The notes under the pieces were generated by a model. The model was given only the letters and a program-made list of their open reading frames with translations. It did not search any database and had not been told where the DNA came from. From the NCBI GenBank assembly GCA_028293725.1, contig JAQGOE010000330.1, forward strand, positions 1 to 53,094: 53,094 bases of DNA, given 5' to 3'. This DNA is from Gammaproteobacteria bacterium (GTDB lineage: Bacteria > Pseudomonadota > Gammaproteobacteria > Steroidobacterales > Steroidobacteraceae). Positions 43,788 to 52,363 of this stretch are shown piece after piece (positions within the stretch are counted from its first letter, which is position 1; every line of letters starts with the position of its first letter). The position numbers were made by a program, and so were the translations under genes.

Positions 43788-45161
43788 ATGATGACAGGTA
43801 GCGCGCAGGGCAACGGGCTCCGGCGACGGGCCGCGTGCGGTCTATCGGCAGCAGTGCTCATGTTGGCGGTGGCGCCCCAGAGCAGGGCCGAGCTGGCCTA
43901 CGACATCCTTGCCGGCGTCGGAGAGACCGATAACGTGCGGCTGACGCCTACCGACAAGCGCAGCGATACGATCGCCACCGCCGGTTTCGATCTCACGTGG
44001 CGGGAGCGGCGTCGCACGCTCGATGCCGACGTCACGGCCGATGTCGAGTATCTCGATTTTCTCCGCCACAGTTATAGCGGGGAAGTGATTGGCAACGTCC
44101 TGGCGAACCTGCACCTCATCCTGCTGCCACAGGTGCTGCGCTGGTCCTTCAACGAGAATTTCGGTCAGACCAGCATCGATCCCGCGGCTGCCGCTACCCC
44201 CAACAATCGCGAGAACATCAACAACTTCAGCACCGGCCCGGACCTGACCCTGCCGCTCGGAGCGACGGACGCGTTGCTGGTAGATGCGCGCTACTCGAAT
44301 GTCAACTACCAGGTGAGTCAGCTCAGTAGCAACCGCTACTCCGCGGGTGTCGGCGCACGGCACGAGTTGTCCGCGGCGAGTGGCATCTCCCTCAATGCGG
44401 AGGATGAGTTGATTCGTTTCGCCAATAGCCAGGCCAATCCGGACTACGACCAGCAGGAAGCGTACTTTCGGTACGATGCCACCGGCGCGCGCACGCGTAT
44501 GAGCTTCGATGCGGGCTACACCAGGCTCAAGTTGCAGACGACGCAAGTCAGCGGCTTTCTGGCCCGCCTTGAACTGACGCGGCAGCTCACGGCGTCGCAG
44601 ACGCTGACCTTCACGGCCGGCCATGACTACTCCGACGCGGGGAACGAATTTCTGCTCCTGCAGGCGCTCGGCGGCGCGAATCTCGCGACCCAGGCCATCG
44701 GTGCCAGCAGCAGTCCCTTCAAGCAGAACTATGTCACTCTGGGCTGGGGCTTCCAGGCCCGCCGTACCGGCTTCGGCGTCGATGCGGGGCACTTCAAACT
44801 CACCTATTTGGAAAGCAATCTTCTCAACGAGGAGCGAACTACGGCAGGCGCGCACGTCACGCGGCGCCTGACACCGAGGGTGGAGGCAGGCTTGTATGTG
44901 AGCTATCTCAAGGAAGCATTCCGCAACCTCGGGGGCGGCAACTACAACCAGCTCGACACCACCGCGCAGGTGACCTACCGTGTCAACGCCAAGCTCACAG
45001 TCGACTTCGAGCTGGCCCGTACGCGCCGTGATAGCGACCTGAGCTCCTCGACTTACACCGACGATCGCGCGTGGCTCAAAATCAAGTATGGTCGCGCGCT
45101 GCCACCGGCGCCGGTCGCGGTAGTGCCACAGCTGCCGGCATTCCCGAACCAGCAGCGTTAA
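43788..45161 (+). CDS. XrtA/PEP-CTERM system-associated outer-membrane beta-barrel protein
   Basis: The 457-residue protein has a signal peptide ending near QSRAE. Amphipathic beta strands with alternating residues follow (ADVEYLDF, DAGYTRLKLQT, EAGLYVSYLKEAF and others), and it ends in aromatic and basic strands (AWLKIKYGRAL), as in outer-membrane barrels. Its place straight after the kinase and before FemAB fits the TIGR03016-type family of exosortase loci. A role as porin or secretin-like partner for EPS release is inferred. The ATG at 43788 is preceded by a GGGGGAG ribosome site. Confidence 0.82.
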   Translation: MMTGSAQGNGLRRRAACGLSAAVLMLAVAPQSRAELAYDILAGVGETDNVRLTPTDKRSDTIATAGFDLTWRERRRTLDADVTADVEYLDFLRHSYSGEVIGNVLANLHLILLPQVLRWSFNENFGQTSIDPAAAATPNNRENINNFSTGPDLTLPLGATDALLVDARYSNVNYQVSQLSSNRYSAGVGARHELSAASGISLNAEDELIRFANSQANPDYDQQEAYFRYDATGARTRMSFDAGYTRLKLQTTQVSGFLARLELTRQLTASQTLTFTAGHDYSDAGNEFLLLQALGGANLATQAIGASSSPFKQNYVTLGWGFQARRTGFGVDAGHFKLTYLESNLLNEERTTAGAHVTRRLTPRVEAGLYVSYLKEAFRNLGGGNYNQLDTTAQVTYRVNAKLTVDFELARTRRDSDLSSSTYTDDRAWLKIKYGRALPPAPVAVVPQLPAFPNQQR

Positions 45162-45175
45162 TAGACTTGACGACG

Positions 45176-46225
45176 ATGACCGCACCGACACTGGCGACGC
45201 TGTCGCAGCCCCCATCCGATTGGGACGTGTTCGTGCGGTCGCGGCCTGCCGCGAGCGTCTATCTGCTGAGTGGCTGGGCTTTGTTGCTTCGCGAGGTCTT
45301 CGGCCACGAGGCTTACTTCATCGAGGCTCGCGATTCCACCGGAGCGCTCGTCGGCATCCTGCCCCTCGTCTTGCAGAAGAGCCGTGTGTTTGGGCACTTT
45401 CTGACCTCGATGCCGTTTTTCAACTACGGTGGCGCGCTTGCGGACGATATGGAGGTCATGCGGCTCCTGATGGAGCATGCGCGCGCGTTGGCGCAGAAAC
45501 TGCGCTGCCGCTACGTGGAGTTTCGCGACGCCGCGCAGCGGCCGGGCGACTGGCGTGTGCGCACCGACAAGGCCACACTGGTTCGCGAGTTGCCGGCGGA
45601 CGTCGCCACGCTCTCCAAGCAGCTCGGGTCGAAGCTGCGCTCGCAGATCAAGCGCGCCGAGCGCGAAAATCCGTCGGTCCGTGTCGGCGGCGCCGAGCTG
45701 CTGAACGATTTCTACAATATTTTCTGCCGCACCATGCGTGATCTGGGCACGCCGGTGTATCCACGCCGTTTCCTGGCGGCCATTCTCGAGCGTTTCCGCG
45801 ATGAGTGCCTGTTGGTTATCGTCGACCGGGCCGGGGTTCCGGCTGCCGGAGGCTTTCTGATCCTCTCCAATGGTCGCGCGGAAATTCCCTGGGCGGCTTG
45901 CCGGGAGGACGCGAAGGCGGCGGGCTTCAACATGAGACTCTACTGGGAAGTGTTGGGCGCCGTGGTTGAGCGGGGCTGCCGGCAATTCGATTTCGGGCGC
46001 TCCACCATCGACAGCGGCACCTACAAGTTCAAGCGGCAATGGGGCGCCGAGCCGGTGCAGTTGTATTGGCACCGGTGGGAGCAGCGGCCGGCCGCCGCGT
46101 CGGACTCCGCGCAGCCCTCTGGCGAGGGCAGGGTCATGCACTATGCGACCGAGGTCTGGAAGCGCTTGCCGTTGGGAATGGCAAACACGCTGGGTCCGCT
46201 CGTGAGCCCCAGCCTGCCCTGGTAG
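45176..46225 (+). CDS. FemAB family XrtA/PEP-CTERM-associated protein
   Basis: The 349-residue protein has a tandem-GNAT FemAB fold. Its N-terminal WALLLREVFGHEAYFIEARD and LPLVLQKSRVFGHFLTSMPFFNYGG are typical of the exosortase-linked FemAB group. The C-terminal domain has GFNMRLYWEVLGAVVERGCRQFDFGRST and ends with YKFKRQWGAEPVQL. FemAB enzymes transfer aminoacyl groups to peptidoglycan bridges or other acceptors; here the acceptor could be a glycan. The ATG at 45176 lies 14 bases after the barrel gene stop (a TTG at 45167 is an alternative). Confidence 0.9.
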   Translation: MTAPTLATLSQPPSDWDVFVRSRPAASVYLLSGWALLLREVFGHEAYFIEARDSTGALVGILPLVLQKSRVFGHFLTSMPFFNYGGALADDMEVMRLLMEHARALAQKLRCRYVEFRDAAQRPGDWRVRTDKATLVRELPADVATLSKQLGSKLRSQIKRAERENPSVRVGGAELLNDFYNIFCRTMRDLGTPVYPRRFLAAILERFRDECLLVIVDRAGVPAAGGFLILSNGRAEIPWAACREDAKAAGFNMRLYWEVLGAVVERGCRQFDFGRSTIDSGTYKFKRQWGAEPVQLYWHRWEQRPAAASDSAQPSGEGRVMHYATEVWKRLPLGMANTLGPLVSPSLPW

Positions 46226-46234
46226 TGGCCGCCC

Positions 46235-47257
46235 GTGAAACGCCAGCTCAAACAGCTCACACAAAATCTGCTGGCGCCCTTCGCGCCAGTCATATGGCGC
46301 CCGCGGTCGGGGCCCCGCCTGCTCGTGCTCATGTATCACCGCGTGTTGCCCTCGGACCATCCGGACCGCCCGCACGAGCAGCCGGGTATGTTCGTCTCCC
46401 CGCAAACACTGGCGCTTCATCTGGGTATTCTGAAGGCGCACTTCGAGATCATTCATCTCGAGGACTGGGCGCGTGACGTCGCCAATGGCCGGCCGGTGCC
46501 GCGCCTGGCCTGCGCTCTCACTTTCGATGACGGTTGGCGGGACAACTTCCAGTACGCCTTCCCGATTTTGCAGGCGCAGGCCGTGCCCGCCACCATCTAC
46601 CTGTTATCCGACCTGGTGGGAACCCGATATAGCTTCTGGCCGAACAGGTTGGCACGGCTGTTAGGCGACCCGCGCAACAGCGATTCCCAACACGGCTGGC
46701 CCGACTGGCTCGAGCGCGAGCTGCTGCAGATCGGTGCGCCGTCGTCGGCGCGCTCGACTCTGTCGATGACGCAGATCGATACGGTGATCGCGAACTGCAA
46801 ATCCCGCTATACGGACGCCGAGTTGGGGCGTTTGTTGGATAGCACGGCGGCCGGCAGCGCGCAGGGGGGCGGCGCTCGCGACCTCATGAACTGGGATGAG
46901 ATCCGACAGATGGCCGCGGGTGGCCAGATCCGATTTGGATCGCATACGCGCCGCCACACACGCCTCGATGCGCGCGCGCCGGCTGAAGTGTTGCAAGACG
47001 AGATCCAGGCGTCCCGCGGTCTGATCGAGGCACAGCTGCAGACCCCCGTCAGCTCCTTCTGTTACCCGAATGGAGATCATTCTCCAGCGGCGCTCGACCT
47101 GGTACGGCGCTCTTACGCCACCGCCGTGACGACCCGGAGAGGTTGGAACTCGGTGTCCTCCGATGCGCATCTGTTGAACAGAGTTGGATTGCACGAAGAC
47201 GTGTCGAGCACCGCGGCGGCCTTCTTGTCACGACTCTCGCGAGCCGTTTCGGCGTGA
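46235..47257 (+). CDS. Polysaccharide deacetylase (NodB-like), XrtA locus copy
   Basis: The 340-residue protein has the NodB homology domain. TFDDG is at 96-100 (catalytic Asp and metal-binding Asp), SHTRRH at 236-241 gives the two zinc His, and FCYPNGD follows. VLMYHRV near the N-terminus is the usual opening. About 90 residues between the first and second motifs are an insertion rich in charged residues. It removes acetyl groups from amino sugars of the EPS in the periplasm or cytoplasm. The start is a GTG nine bases after FemAB. Its 3' end overlaps the convergent GT4 gene by 30 bases. Confidence 0.88.
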   Translation: MKRQLKQLTQNLLAPFAPVIWRPRSGPRLLVLMYHRVLPSDHPDRPHEQPGMFVSPQTLALHLGILKAHFEIIHLEDWARDVANGRPVPRLACALTFDDGWRDNFQYAFPILQAQAVPATIYLLSDLVGTRYSFWPNRLARLLGDPRNSDSQHGWPDWLERELLQIGAPSSARSTLSMTQIDTVIANCKSRYTDAELGRLLDSTAAGSAQGGGARDLMNWDEIRQMAAGGQIRFGSHTRRHTRLDARAPAEVLQDEIQASRGLIEAQLQTPVSSFCYPNGDHSPAALDLVRRSYATAVTTRRGWNSVSSDAHLLNRVGLHEDVSSTAAAFLSRLSRAVSA

Positions 47258-48424
47258 GCGCCGCTTCGGAAGCAATTTTTCGTAGAGACTCGCGTATTCC
47301 TTCAGCACCGATTCGAGGCTGAAGGACGCGACCACACGCTCGCGCGCGGCGACGCCTAACCTACCGCGAAAGTCAGCGTCAACGAGTGTTCGCCGCAAGC
47401 CCTCGGCGAGGGCTGTGGGATCTTCGATCGGCACCAGGACACCGGATATCTCCGGCTCGATGACTTCCTGTGGGCCACCGCTGCGGGTCGCTACGACCGG
47501 CAGTCCGCACGCCATGGCTTCGAGAAAGGCCAACGACAGTCCTTCACTGCGCGAGCTCGAGACGAACACGTCGAAATTCCGATACAGGGCCGGGCTGCCC
47601 TGGCGGAAGCCCAGGAAATGACAACGGTCCTCGAGGCCGAGGGAATCCCGTAACTGCAGCAGAGGTCGCATGGCGGTCTCATCGCCCTGACCGACGATGG
47701 CGAAGCGGCAGCGGGGCACCTGGGGCGCGACGAGGGCTGCGGCCTTGAGCAGCACGTCGTACGATTTAGGCGCCCGGATGTTGCCGACCGCGCCGATCAA
47801 TAGCTCATCGGGTTGCATACCGAGCTCGGCGCGCAGTTCTGCGTCGCGCGGCTCTCCGGCGGGCGCGGGTGAATACTTATCGGTGTCGACACCGTTGCGG
47901 ATCAGGAGGATGGATTCGGAGGGCACGCCGAACCCCATCAGGGCCTCCCGGGTACTCGTGGAGACCGCGACGAGGGCCGAACAGCCATGTAACAACAGCC
48001 AGCGCTTGAAGGAGGCGAGCTTGCCCACCGAGCGCAGGTCTGTGGGACCGTGGATCACGGAAATCACAGCAGTGCCCGTCAGCAGGCCCACCAGGGCCCC
48101 GTAGACGGCGGAACCCAGCAGGTGGGTGTGAATCAGGCGCACACGGTTGTGGCGCGCGGCGGCCACCAATGACCACAGGTACCTTATGTTCAGTGAGCCC
48201 TTCGCCCGTAGCAGCAGCGGTTGCAGCTGCAGTGTCCGCAGTTGGCCTGAAAGCCAACCTTCGCCCGGAATGATGGCCAACGAGTGCGTACCACGCTGCC
48301 CCAGCTGGGATGCGAGCTGGGAGAACACGGTTTCCGCGCCACCCGGGCCGCCCGTGTCGATGAGGTGCATGACCGTCGGCCCCTGCGCCTGAGCGCTGCT
48401 CTCGCACGTGGTGGGGCTCATCAT
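47228..48424 (-). CDS. Family 4 glycosyltransferase (GT-B fold)
   Basis: The 398-residue protein has two Rossmann domains. The N-terminal DTGGPGGAETVFSQLA is the GGAE-type start of GT4. The C-terminal SRSEGLSLAFLEAMACGLPVVAT carries the EX7E-like Glu pair and GG.. EVI nucleotide-binding region. Such retaining transferases add hexoses to lipid-linked glycan using nucleotide sugars in the cytoplasm. The ATG overlaps the stop of the ATP-grasp gene (ATGA), so the two are co-translated. The 3' end overlaps the deacetylase. Confidence 0.9.
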   Translation of the reverse strand: MMSPTTCESSAQAQGPTVMHLIDTGGPGGAETVFSQLASQLGQRGTHSLAIIPGEGWLSGQLRTLQLQPLLLRAKGSLNIRYLWSLVAAARHNRVRLIHTHLLGSAVYGALVGLLTGTAVISVIHGPTDLRSVGKLASFKRWLLLHGCSALVAVSTSTREALMGFGVPSESILLIRNGVDTDKYSPAPAGEPRDAELRAELGMQPDELLIGAVGNIRAPKSYDVLLKAAALVAPQVPRCRFAIVGQGDETAMRPLLQLRDSLGLEDRCHFLGFRQGSPALYRNFDVFVSSSRSEGLSLAFLEAMACGLPVVATRSGGPQEVIEPEISGVLVPIEDPTALAEGLRRTLVDADFRGRLGVAARERVVASFSLESVLKEYASLYEKLLPKRRSRRNGSRES

Positions 48425-49647
48425 CGGTCTCGGAACGTGGCTGCGACGTACTGGCGAAAGGCCGTTAGAGACGGCACAGGGTCGTTCCAGCGCAGGAACT
48501 CGTAGCGGGTGTGCGGCTGCCAGGGCCGCAGGAACTCGGAGAGGGCGCCGATCTTATGTCGTACGGTCGGGGTCCAGCGTCGATCCTTCAGTCGGGCATA
48601 GAGGTTGTCCAGGTCACCGAGCCACCAGCGCAGTCGATTGCCGATGGCGTATCCGCTCGGCACGTCGGGTCGGGTGCCGGTGGCGAGTTGGTAGAGGAGC
48701 CAGGGAAAGTCCGCGCCGCTGTCCACGGCGAGCTGCAGGGAGCCCCAGAAGCGCGCGTTGATTTCGATGAGCCATGCGCGGCCGGCGGCATCGATTTTGA
48801 ATTCCACCATGGCCACACCGTGCCATTGCAGCGAATCGAGAATTTTCCGTGCGGCCGCGACACCGTCCGTGGGCAAGGGCACGCTCTCGCAGAGCACGCT
48901 GACACCGCCGCTCGGGGGCTTTTCCCGAATGCGCCGGTGGGCAAAGAAAAACAGCGGTTGGCCCTGCTCGTAGAGGCCGAATACACCCGCCCCGTGGCCC
49001 TCGACGAATTCCTGGAGCAGCAGCTCATCGGTCTCGTCGATGAGCATTTCCGCCACGACGCGCTTCAGGTCGGCGGCATCCCGCGCATATCGGACGGTCC
49101 GTTTAGTGGTGCCGGTCCCCAGGCGCATGGCGGATCGGCGCGGCTTGACGACGACCGGATAGGAGAACGTGCGATTTGCGAGTTCCCCGCGTGTTGCCTG
49201 CGAAACGATGGCCGTCTCCGGGACCAGCACTCCCGCCTGTCGGGCCTGGAGGAAGAGCTGATACTTGTCGCTCACGGCCTCGTACGATTCCAAGCTGGGC
49301 AGCGCGGTGCGCAGCGCGGGCAGGCGTGGTGCCGCCTGCAGAACCAAGGGCACCGTCACGTCTGTCATGGGCAGAAGGACCGATCCGGGAAGTCGCGCGT
49401 TGAGATCTTCGAGCCAGGTCGTAAAGTGCTCGGGGGAGGCTGCGGGGTCCGGATAAGTGAGTGTGGACCGGCAGAACCGCGACGCGGTGGCGAGCGCGCC
49501 CGTACTAGCTTCGGCAACCCAGACATTGACACCATGCCGTCCGAGGGAGCGGACTGTGGTGAGCGCGGATCGTTGATTGCCGTCGAGAACGACCGCGGAG
49601 GCTGCTGGCTGCAATCGAATTTTCTCCAGGCTTGAAACGCCTCTCAC
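48421..49647 (-). CDS. ATP-grasp domain protein (carboxylate-amine ligase-like)
   Basis: The 408-residue protein has a pre-ATP-grasp Rossmann start (AVVLDGNQRSALTTVRSLGRHG) and then the ATP-grasp fold. PVVVKPRRSAMR is the ATP-lysine strand, LLLQEFVEGHGAGVFGL the glycine-rich cap, and AWLIEINARFWGSLQLA holds the metal-binding Glu and Asn. It likely joins a carboxylate to an amine using ATP, for example adding an amino acid to a sugar. It appears in many exosortase loci. The start is a GTG at 49647; the gene is divergent from the phosphatase at 49710. Confidence 0.8.
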   Translation of the reverse strand: MRGVSSLEKIRLQPAASAVVLDGNQRSALTTVRSLGRHGVNVWVAEASTGALATASRFCRSTLTYPDPAASPEHFTTWLEDLNARLPGSVLLPMTDVTVPLVLQAAPRLPALRTALPSLESYEAVSDKYQLFLQARQAGVLVPETAIVSQATRGELANRTFSYPVVVKPRRSAMRLGTGTTKRTVRYARDAADLKRVVAEMLIDETDELLLQEFVEGHGAGVFGLYEQGQPLFFFAHRRIREKPPSGGVSVLCESVPLPTDGVAAARKILDSLQWHGVAMVEFKIDAAGRAWLIEINARFWGSLQLAVDSGADFPWLLYQLATGTRPDVPSGYAIGNRLRWWLGDLDNLYARLKDRRWTPTVRHKIGALSEFLRPWQPHTRYEFLRWNDPVPSLTAFRQYVAATFRDR

Positions 49648-49709
49648 TTAGAGTTTGTGATAGTCGTCTATAATCGTGCTGCGGTCGTAGATATATAACT
49701 CAAAAATCG
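49648..49709. promoter_or_regulatory. Divergent promoter, ATP-grasp / phosphatase
   Basis: 62 bases between divergent starts. A perfect TATAAT at 49669-49674 could be the -10 for the rightward phosphatase gene (start of transcription near 49681). No consensus -35 is visible. Confidence 0.45.
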
Positions 49710-50252
49710 ATGCTTCGCGTTCGTGCAAGGCTCAGCTCCGCGGTGGAGCGCAGCGCGTTGGCGCTGGGATGGCTCAGAGCCGATCGCCTGCGTCAATGGG
49801 AGACCTGCGAGCGACTCATTTTTGTATGCTCGGGAAATATCTGCCGCAGCCCCTACGCGCAGGAAGCGGCGCGGCGACACGGCTTGGCAGCGGTTTCGTG
49901 TGGTACACACACCCGTAACGGCCTACCCGCCAACGATTCCGCGGTCCGCGAAGCCGCGCATCGTGGTGTGGATCTCAGCGCCCATAAGACCACGCGATGG
50001 GAGGATTTGAAGGTTGAAAAAGGCGATGTCATTGTCGCGATGCAACTGCAGCACGCACTTGCCGTACTGCCTCGAGCCCGTGGCGAGGGCTTCCCCGTCG
50101 TTGTTTTCAGCTCCCTCCTGCCACGCTTCAGGACGGTTTGGGATCCTTACGGCAAGCCGGACGAGCAGTTTCGCGAAGTTTTCAACCTCATCGACACCGG
50201 CATGGCGCGTGTAGCGCGCCTTCACGCACCCGGAGCGGTCGAGACGAAATAA
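49710..50252 (+). CDS. Low-molecular-weight protein-tyrosine phosphatase (Wzb-like)
   Basis: The 180-residue protein has the P-loop CSGNICRS (Cys40 to Ser47; Cx5RS) preceded by FV, and the general-acid Asp in VWDPYGKPDE (about residue 150). A 30-residue N-terminal extension precedes the core. It should dephosphorylate the Tyr-rich tail of the kinase at 42828. Its stop overlaps the start of the deacetylase at 50252 (TAATG). Confidence 0.9.
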   Translation: MLRVRARLSSAVERSALALGWLRADRLRQWETCERLIFVCSGNICRSPYAQEAARRHGLAAVSCGTHTRNGLPANDSAVREAAHRGVDLSAHKTTRWEDLKVEKGDVIVAMQLQHALAVLPRARGEGFPVVVFSSLLPRFRTVWDPYGKPDEQFREVFNLIDTGMARVARLHAPGAVETK

Positions 50253-51133
50253 TGATCCACAGTGCAACAGCACCGCGCACCTTCATCGGTCAACTCGTCA
50301 AGGAGCTCGTGGGGAGAGTGCTCGTCACTTGCGGTCTTCACCACCGCCTGCTGCAAGGTGGCGCGATCGTGGTGGCCTTCCATTCCGTCACGCGCGAGCC
50401 CTCCGATGGCGCGCTTCGCTGCCAGGTGCGCGATTTCGACAGCTACTGCCGCTTTTTCGCCGAGCACCTGCGGACCGAGACTTTTTCGCGCGTCGTCGAG
50501 CGTTTGCAGGGACATGAGCCGCTCAACGGCGAGCTGAGCATCACCTTCGACGATGGCTACGCTGACAATGTCGAGCTGGCGCTCGAGGTCCTGCAGCGTT
50601 GGAAGCTTCCCGCCACGTTTTTCGTCTCGACCGGCTTCATGGAGACGAATGAGCAGACCGCCTGGGACAAGGATGCGAATGTCGAGAGTCGCTGGATGTC
50701 CTGGGCACAGGTGAAGGAACTGATCGAGCGTGGGCACGAGATAGGCTCCCACACCGTCTCGCATGCGAACCTGGGCGAGCTGCCTGGCGCGGAGGTGACC
50801 TCGGAGCTGCGGCGCTCGATGGAGGACTTGTTACAGCGAACCGGTATCGCCCCCGCCCATTTCGCGATTCCCTACGGGCGGGCGTTCAACTCACTCGCGG
50901 AGACGGTGGCGATCGCCCGGCAGCTCGGGTTCCGCAGCGTCTCGCTTTGCCGGGGCGGGGTGGCGGATCACGTCAACAGCACCTGCTGGATCGAGCGGTG
51001 GCCGATCGACCCGACCGACTACATCTCACCCTACGGGTGGCTCGTCGACGTCATACGCGATTGCAGGGCGTTGCGCCGCCGCCAATCGCTTCCAGCGGCG
51101 GCGGCGGCCCGGTCCAGTGTTACTGGACCGTGA
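50252..51133 (+). CDS. Polysaccharide deacetylase (NodB-like), second copy
   Basis: The 293-residue protein has TFDDGY (98-103), SHTVSH (166-171) and FAIPYGR, the full set of NodB motifs. An N-terminal hydrophobic stretch and VVAFHSV precede them. It is only distantly similar to the copy at 46235 and lacks its central insertion. The ATG at 50252 overlaps the phosphatase stop, so the ORF upstream to 50138 is not the start. The last 14 bases overlap the convergent jelly-roll gene. Confidence 0.9.
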   Translation: MIHSATAPRTFIGQLVKELVGRVLVTCGLHHRLLQGGAIVVAFHSVTREPSDGALRCQVRDFDSYCRFFAEHLRTETFSRVVERLQGHEPLNGELSITFDDGYADNVELALEVLQRWKLPATFFVSTGFMETNEQTAWDKDANVESRWMSWAQVKELIERGHEIGSHTVSHANLGELPGAEVTSELRRSMEDLLQRTGIAPAHFAIPYGRAFNSLAETVAIARQLGFRSVSLCRGGVADHVNSTCWIERWPIDPTDYISPYGWLVDVIRDCRALRRRQSLPAAAAARSSVTGP

Positions 51134-52061
51134 CGTTGGCGGGCGGGTTCGGGACGGGCGTACCAGTGGTGGTGGTTCCTCCCGATGATGAGCCGGCGCT
51201 GCCGGCGAGTACGGGCGCACCGATGAAGGCATTGCCGGCGGCATCTTTATTGCTAGGCGTGTCCGTCGTTATAGTAACGTCGTCCACATAGAGCTGCTGA
51301 GTTGCCGGGGCGTTGCCGTTCCAGTAGGTGAACAGATAGAAGGACTCCACGTAGGTGCTGGCGTCCTTGAGTTGATACTGATCCGTCAGATCCGCGATCA
51401 GCGTGTTGTTTTTCCAGATCTTTACCTCACCCACACCCCCTGCGGCCTTGGTCCTGGTATCGATGGTGTAATGCAGCTCGTACGTTTCCCACTTGCCGGT
51501 CGCGATGTTGTTCGCCGAGGTGCCGATCGCCCGGACGTTGCCCTGGCTCTCGTAGTAGTAGGAGAACGGCGCGGTGATCTGCTTGCCCAACGTCTGGTCC
51601 CAGACGGAGCCGCCGGGAGGATTGATGTACAGGTCGTTGTAGCCCATGTTGGCATTGGACGGGCTTGCCGTATGCACGCGCATGAACTTCAGCCACGGAC
51701 TGGCGGTGTAGTTGAATCCGGCAGGGACATACAGGGCGAGCCGGATCCACAGATTCGAGCCGGAGGTGAGATGCGTGGGAAACTGGTAGATGCCACCCCA
51801 CTGGTCCCAGCCGTCGCTGCCCCCGGTGACGCCCAGCTGACAGCTTTGGGTGCTGCCCGTGGGGACCTGCGCCGTCGAGTAGTGCATGAGGGTGAACGCG
51901 TTCGTCCACTGGTTGGCCCCGCCGCCTTGTGCGACCTGCGCGCCGGCGGTGCCGCCCTGGCAGGCGAGGTTCGTGGTCCACGCGCTGGCGGTCTGGGAGA
52001 GAATCAGGGAGAGCGCCGGCAGGGCGAGTGCGGCGAGGAGTTTAGCGGTGCTTTTCATCAA
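51120..52061 (-). CDS. Secreted jelly-roll protein, possible polysaccharide lyase or lectin
   Basis: The 313-residue protein has a clear signal peptide (to SQTASA). A concanavalin-A-like beta-sandwich follows (SNLWIRLALYVPAGFNYTASPWLKFMR, KWETYELHYTID, QLYVDDVTITTD), which resembles alginate-lyase or heparinase-type folds. I do not see enough to assign a lyase family or catalytic residues. The C-terminal 40 residues are a Gly/Ser/Thr/Pro linker with no further domain. It may bind or cut the EPS. It is convergent with the deacetylase and not part of an obvious operon. Confidence 0.6.
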   Translation of the reverse strand: MMKSTAKLLAALALPALSLILSQTASAWTTNLACQGGTAGAQVAQGGGANQWTNAFTLMHYSTAQVPTGSTQSCQLGVTGGSDGWDQWGGIYQFPTHLTSGSNLWIRLALYVPAGFNYTASPWLKFMRVHTASPSNANMGYNDLYINPPGGSVWDQTLGKQITAPFSYYYESQGNVRAIGTSANNIATGKWETYELHYTIDTRTKAAGGVGEVKIWKNNTLIADLTDQYQLKDASTYVESFYLFTYWNGNAPATQQLYVDDVTITTDTPSNKDAAGNAFIGAPVLAGSAGSSSGGTTTTGTPVPNPPANVTVQ

Positions 52062-52363
52062 ATGGCCTCGGTTCTGCGACCGATGAACGGTCCGTTCAGG
52101 GTTTGTAACGATAATGAGTTTCGGCGATCCGCGGCGGTCCGACCTGGACGTAGATCATGGAATCAACGGCTGGTCGCAAGTGGCTGCTGTGTTGCAGAGC
52201 GTCACCTATGCGCGACGGGACTGTATGGATGATAATGGCTGGAACGTCGCAAAATCCACTGTCTCCAATCACCTACGAGACGCGACGTGTTGTCGGTGAT
52301 CGGCGACCGCGAGCGCGGCAATTCCAGGGAATTCACTGATCCGGTGGAGCACTTTTCGCAGTG
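52062..52363. other. Intergenic region before the partial ligase gene
   Basis: About 300 non-coding bases between divergent starts. I see no recognisable promoter, riboswitch or repeat. Confidence 0.35.
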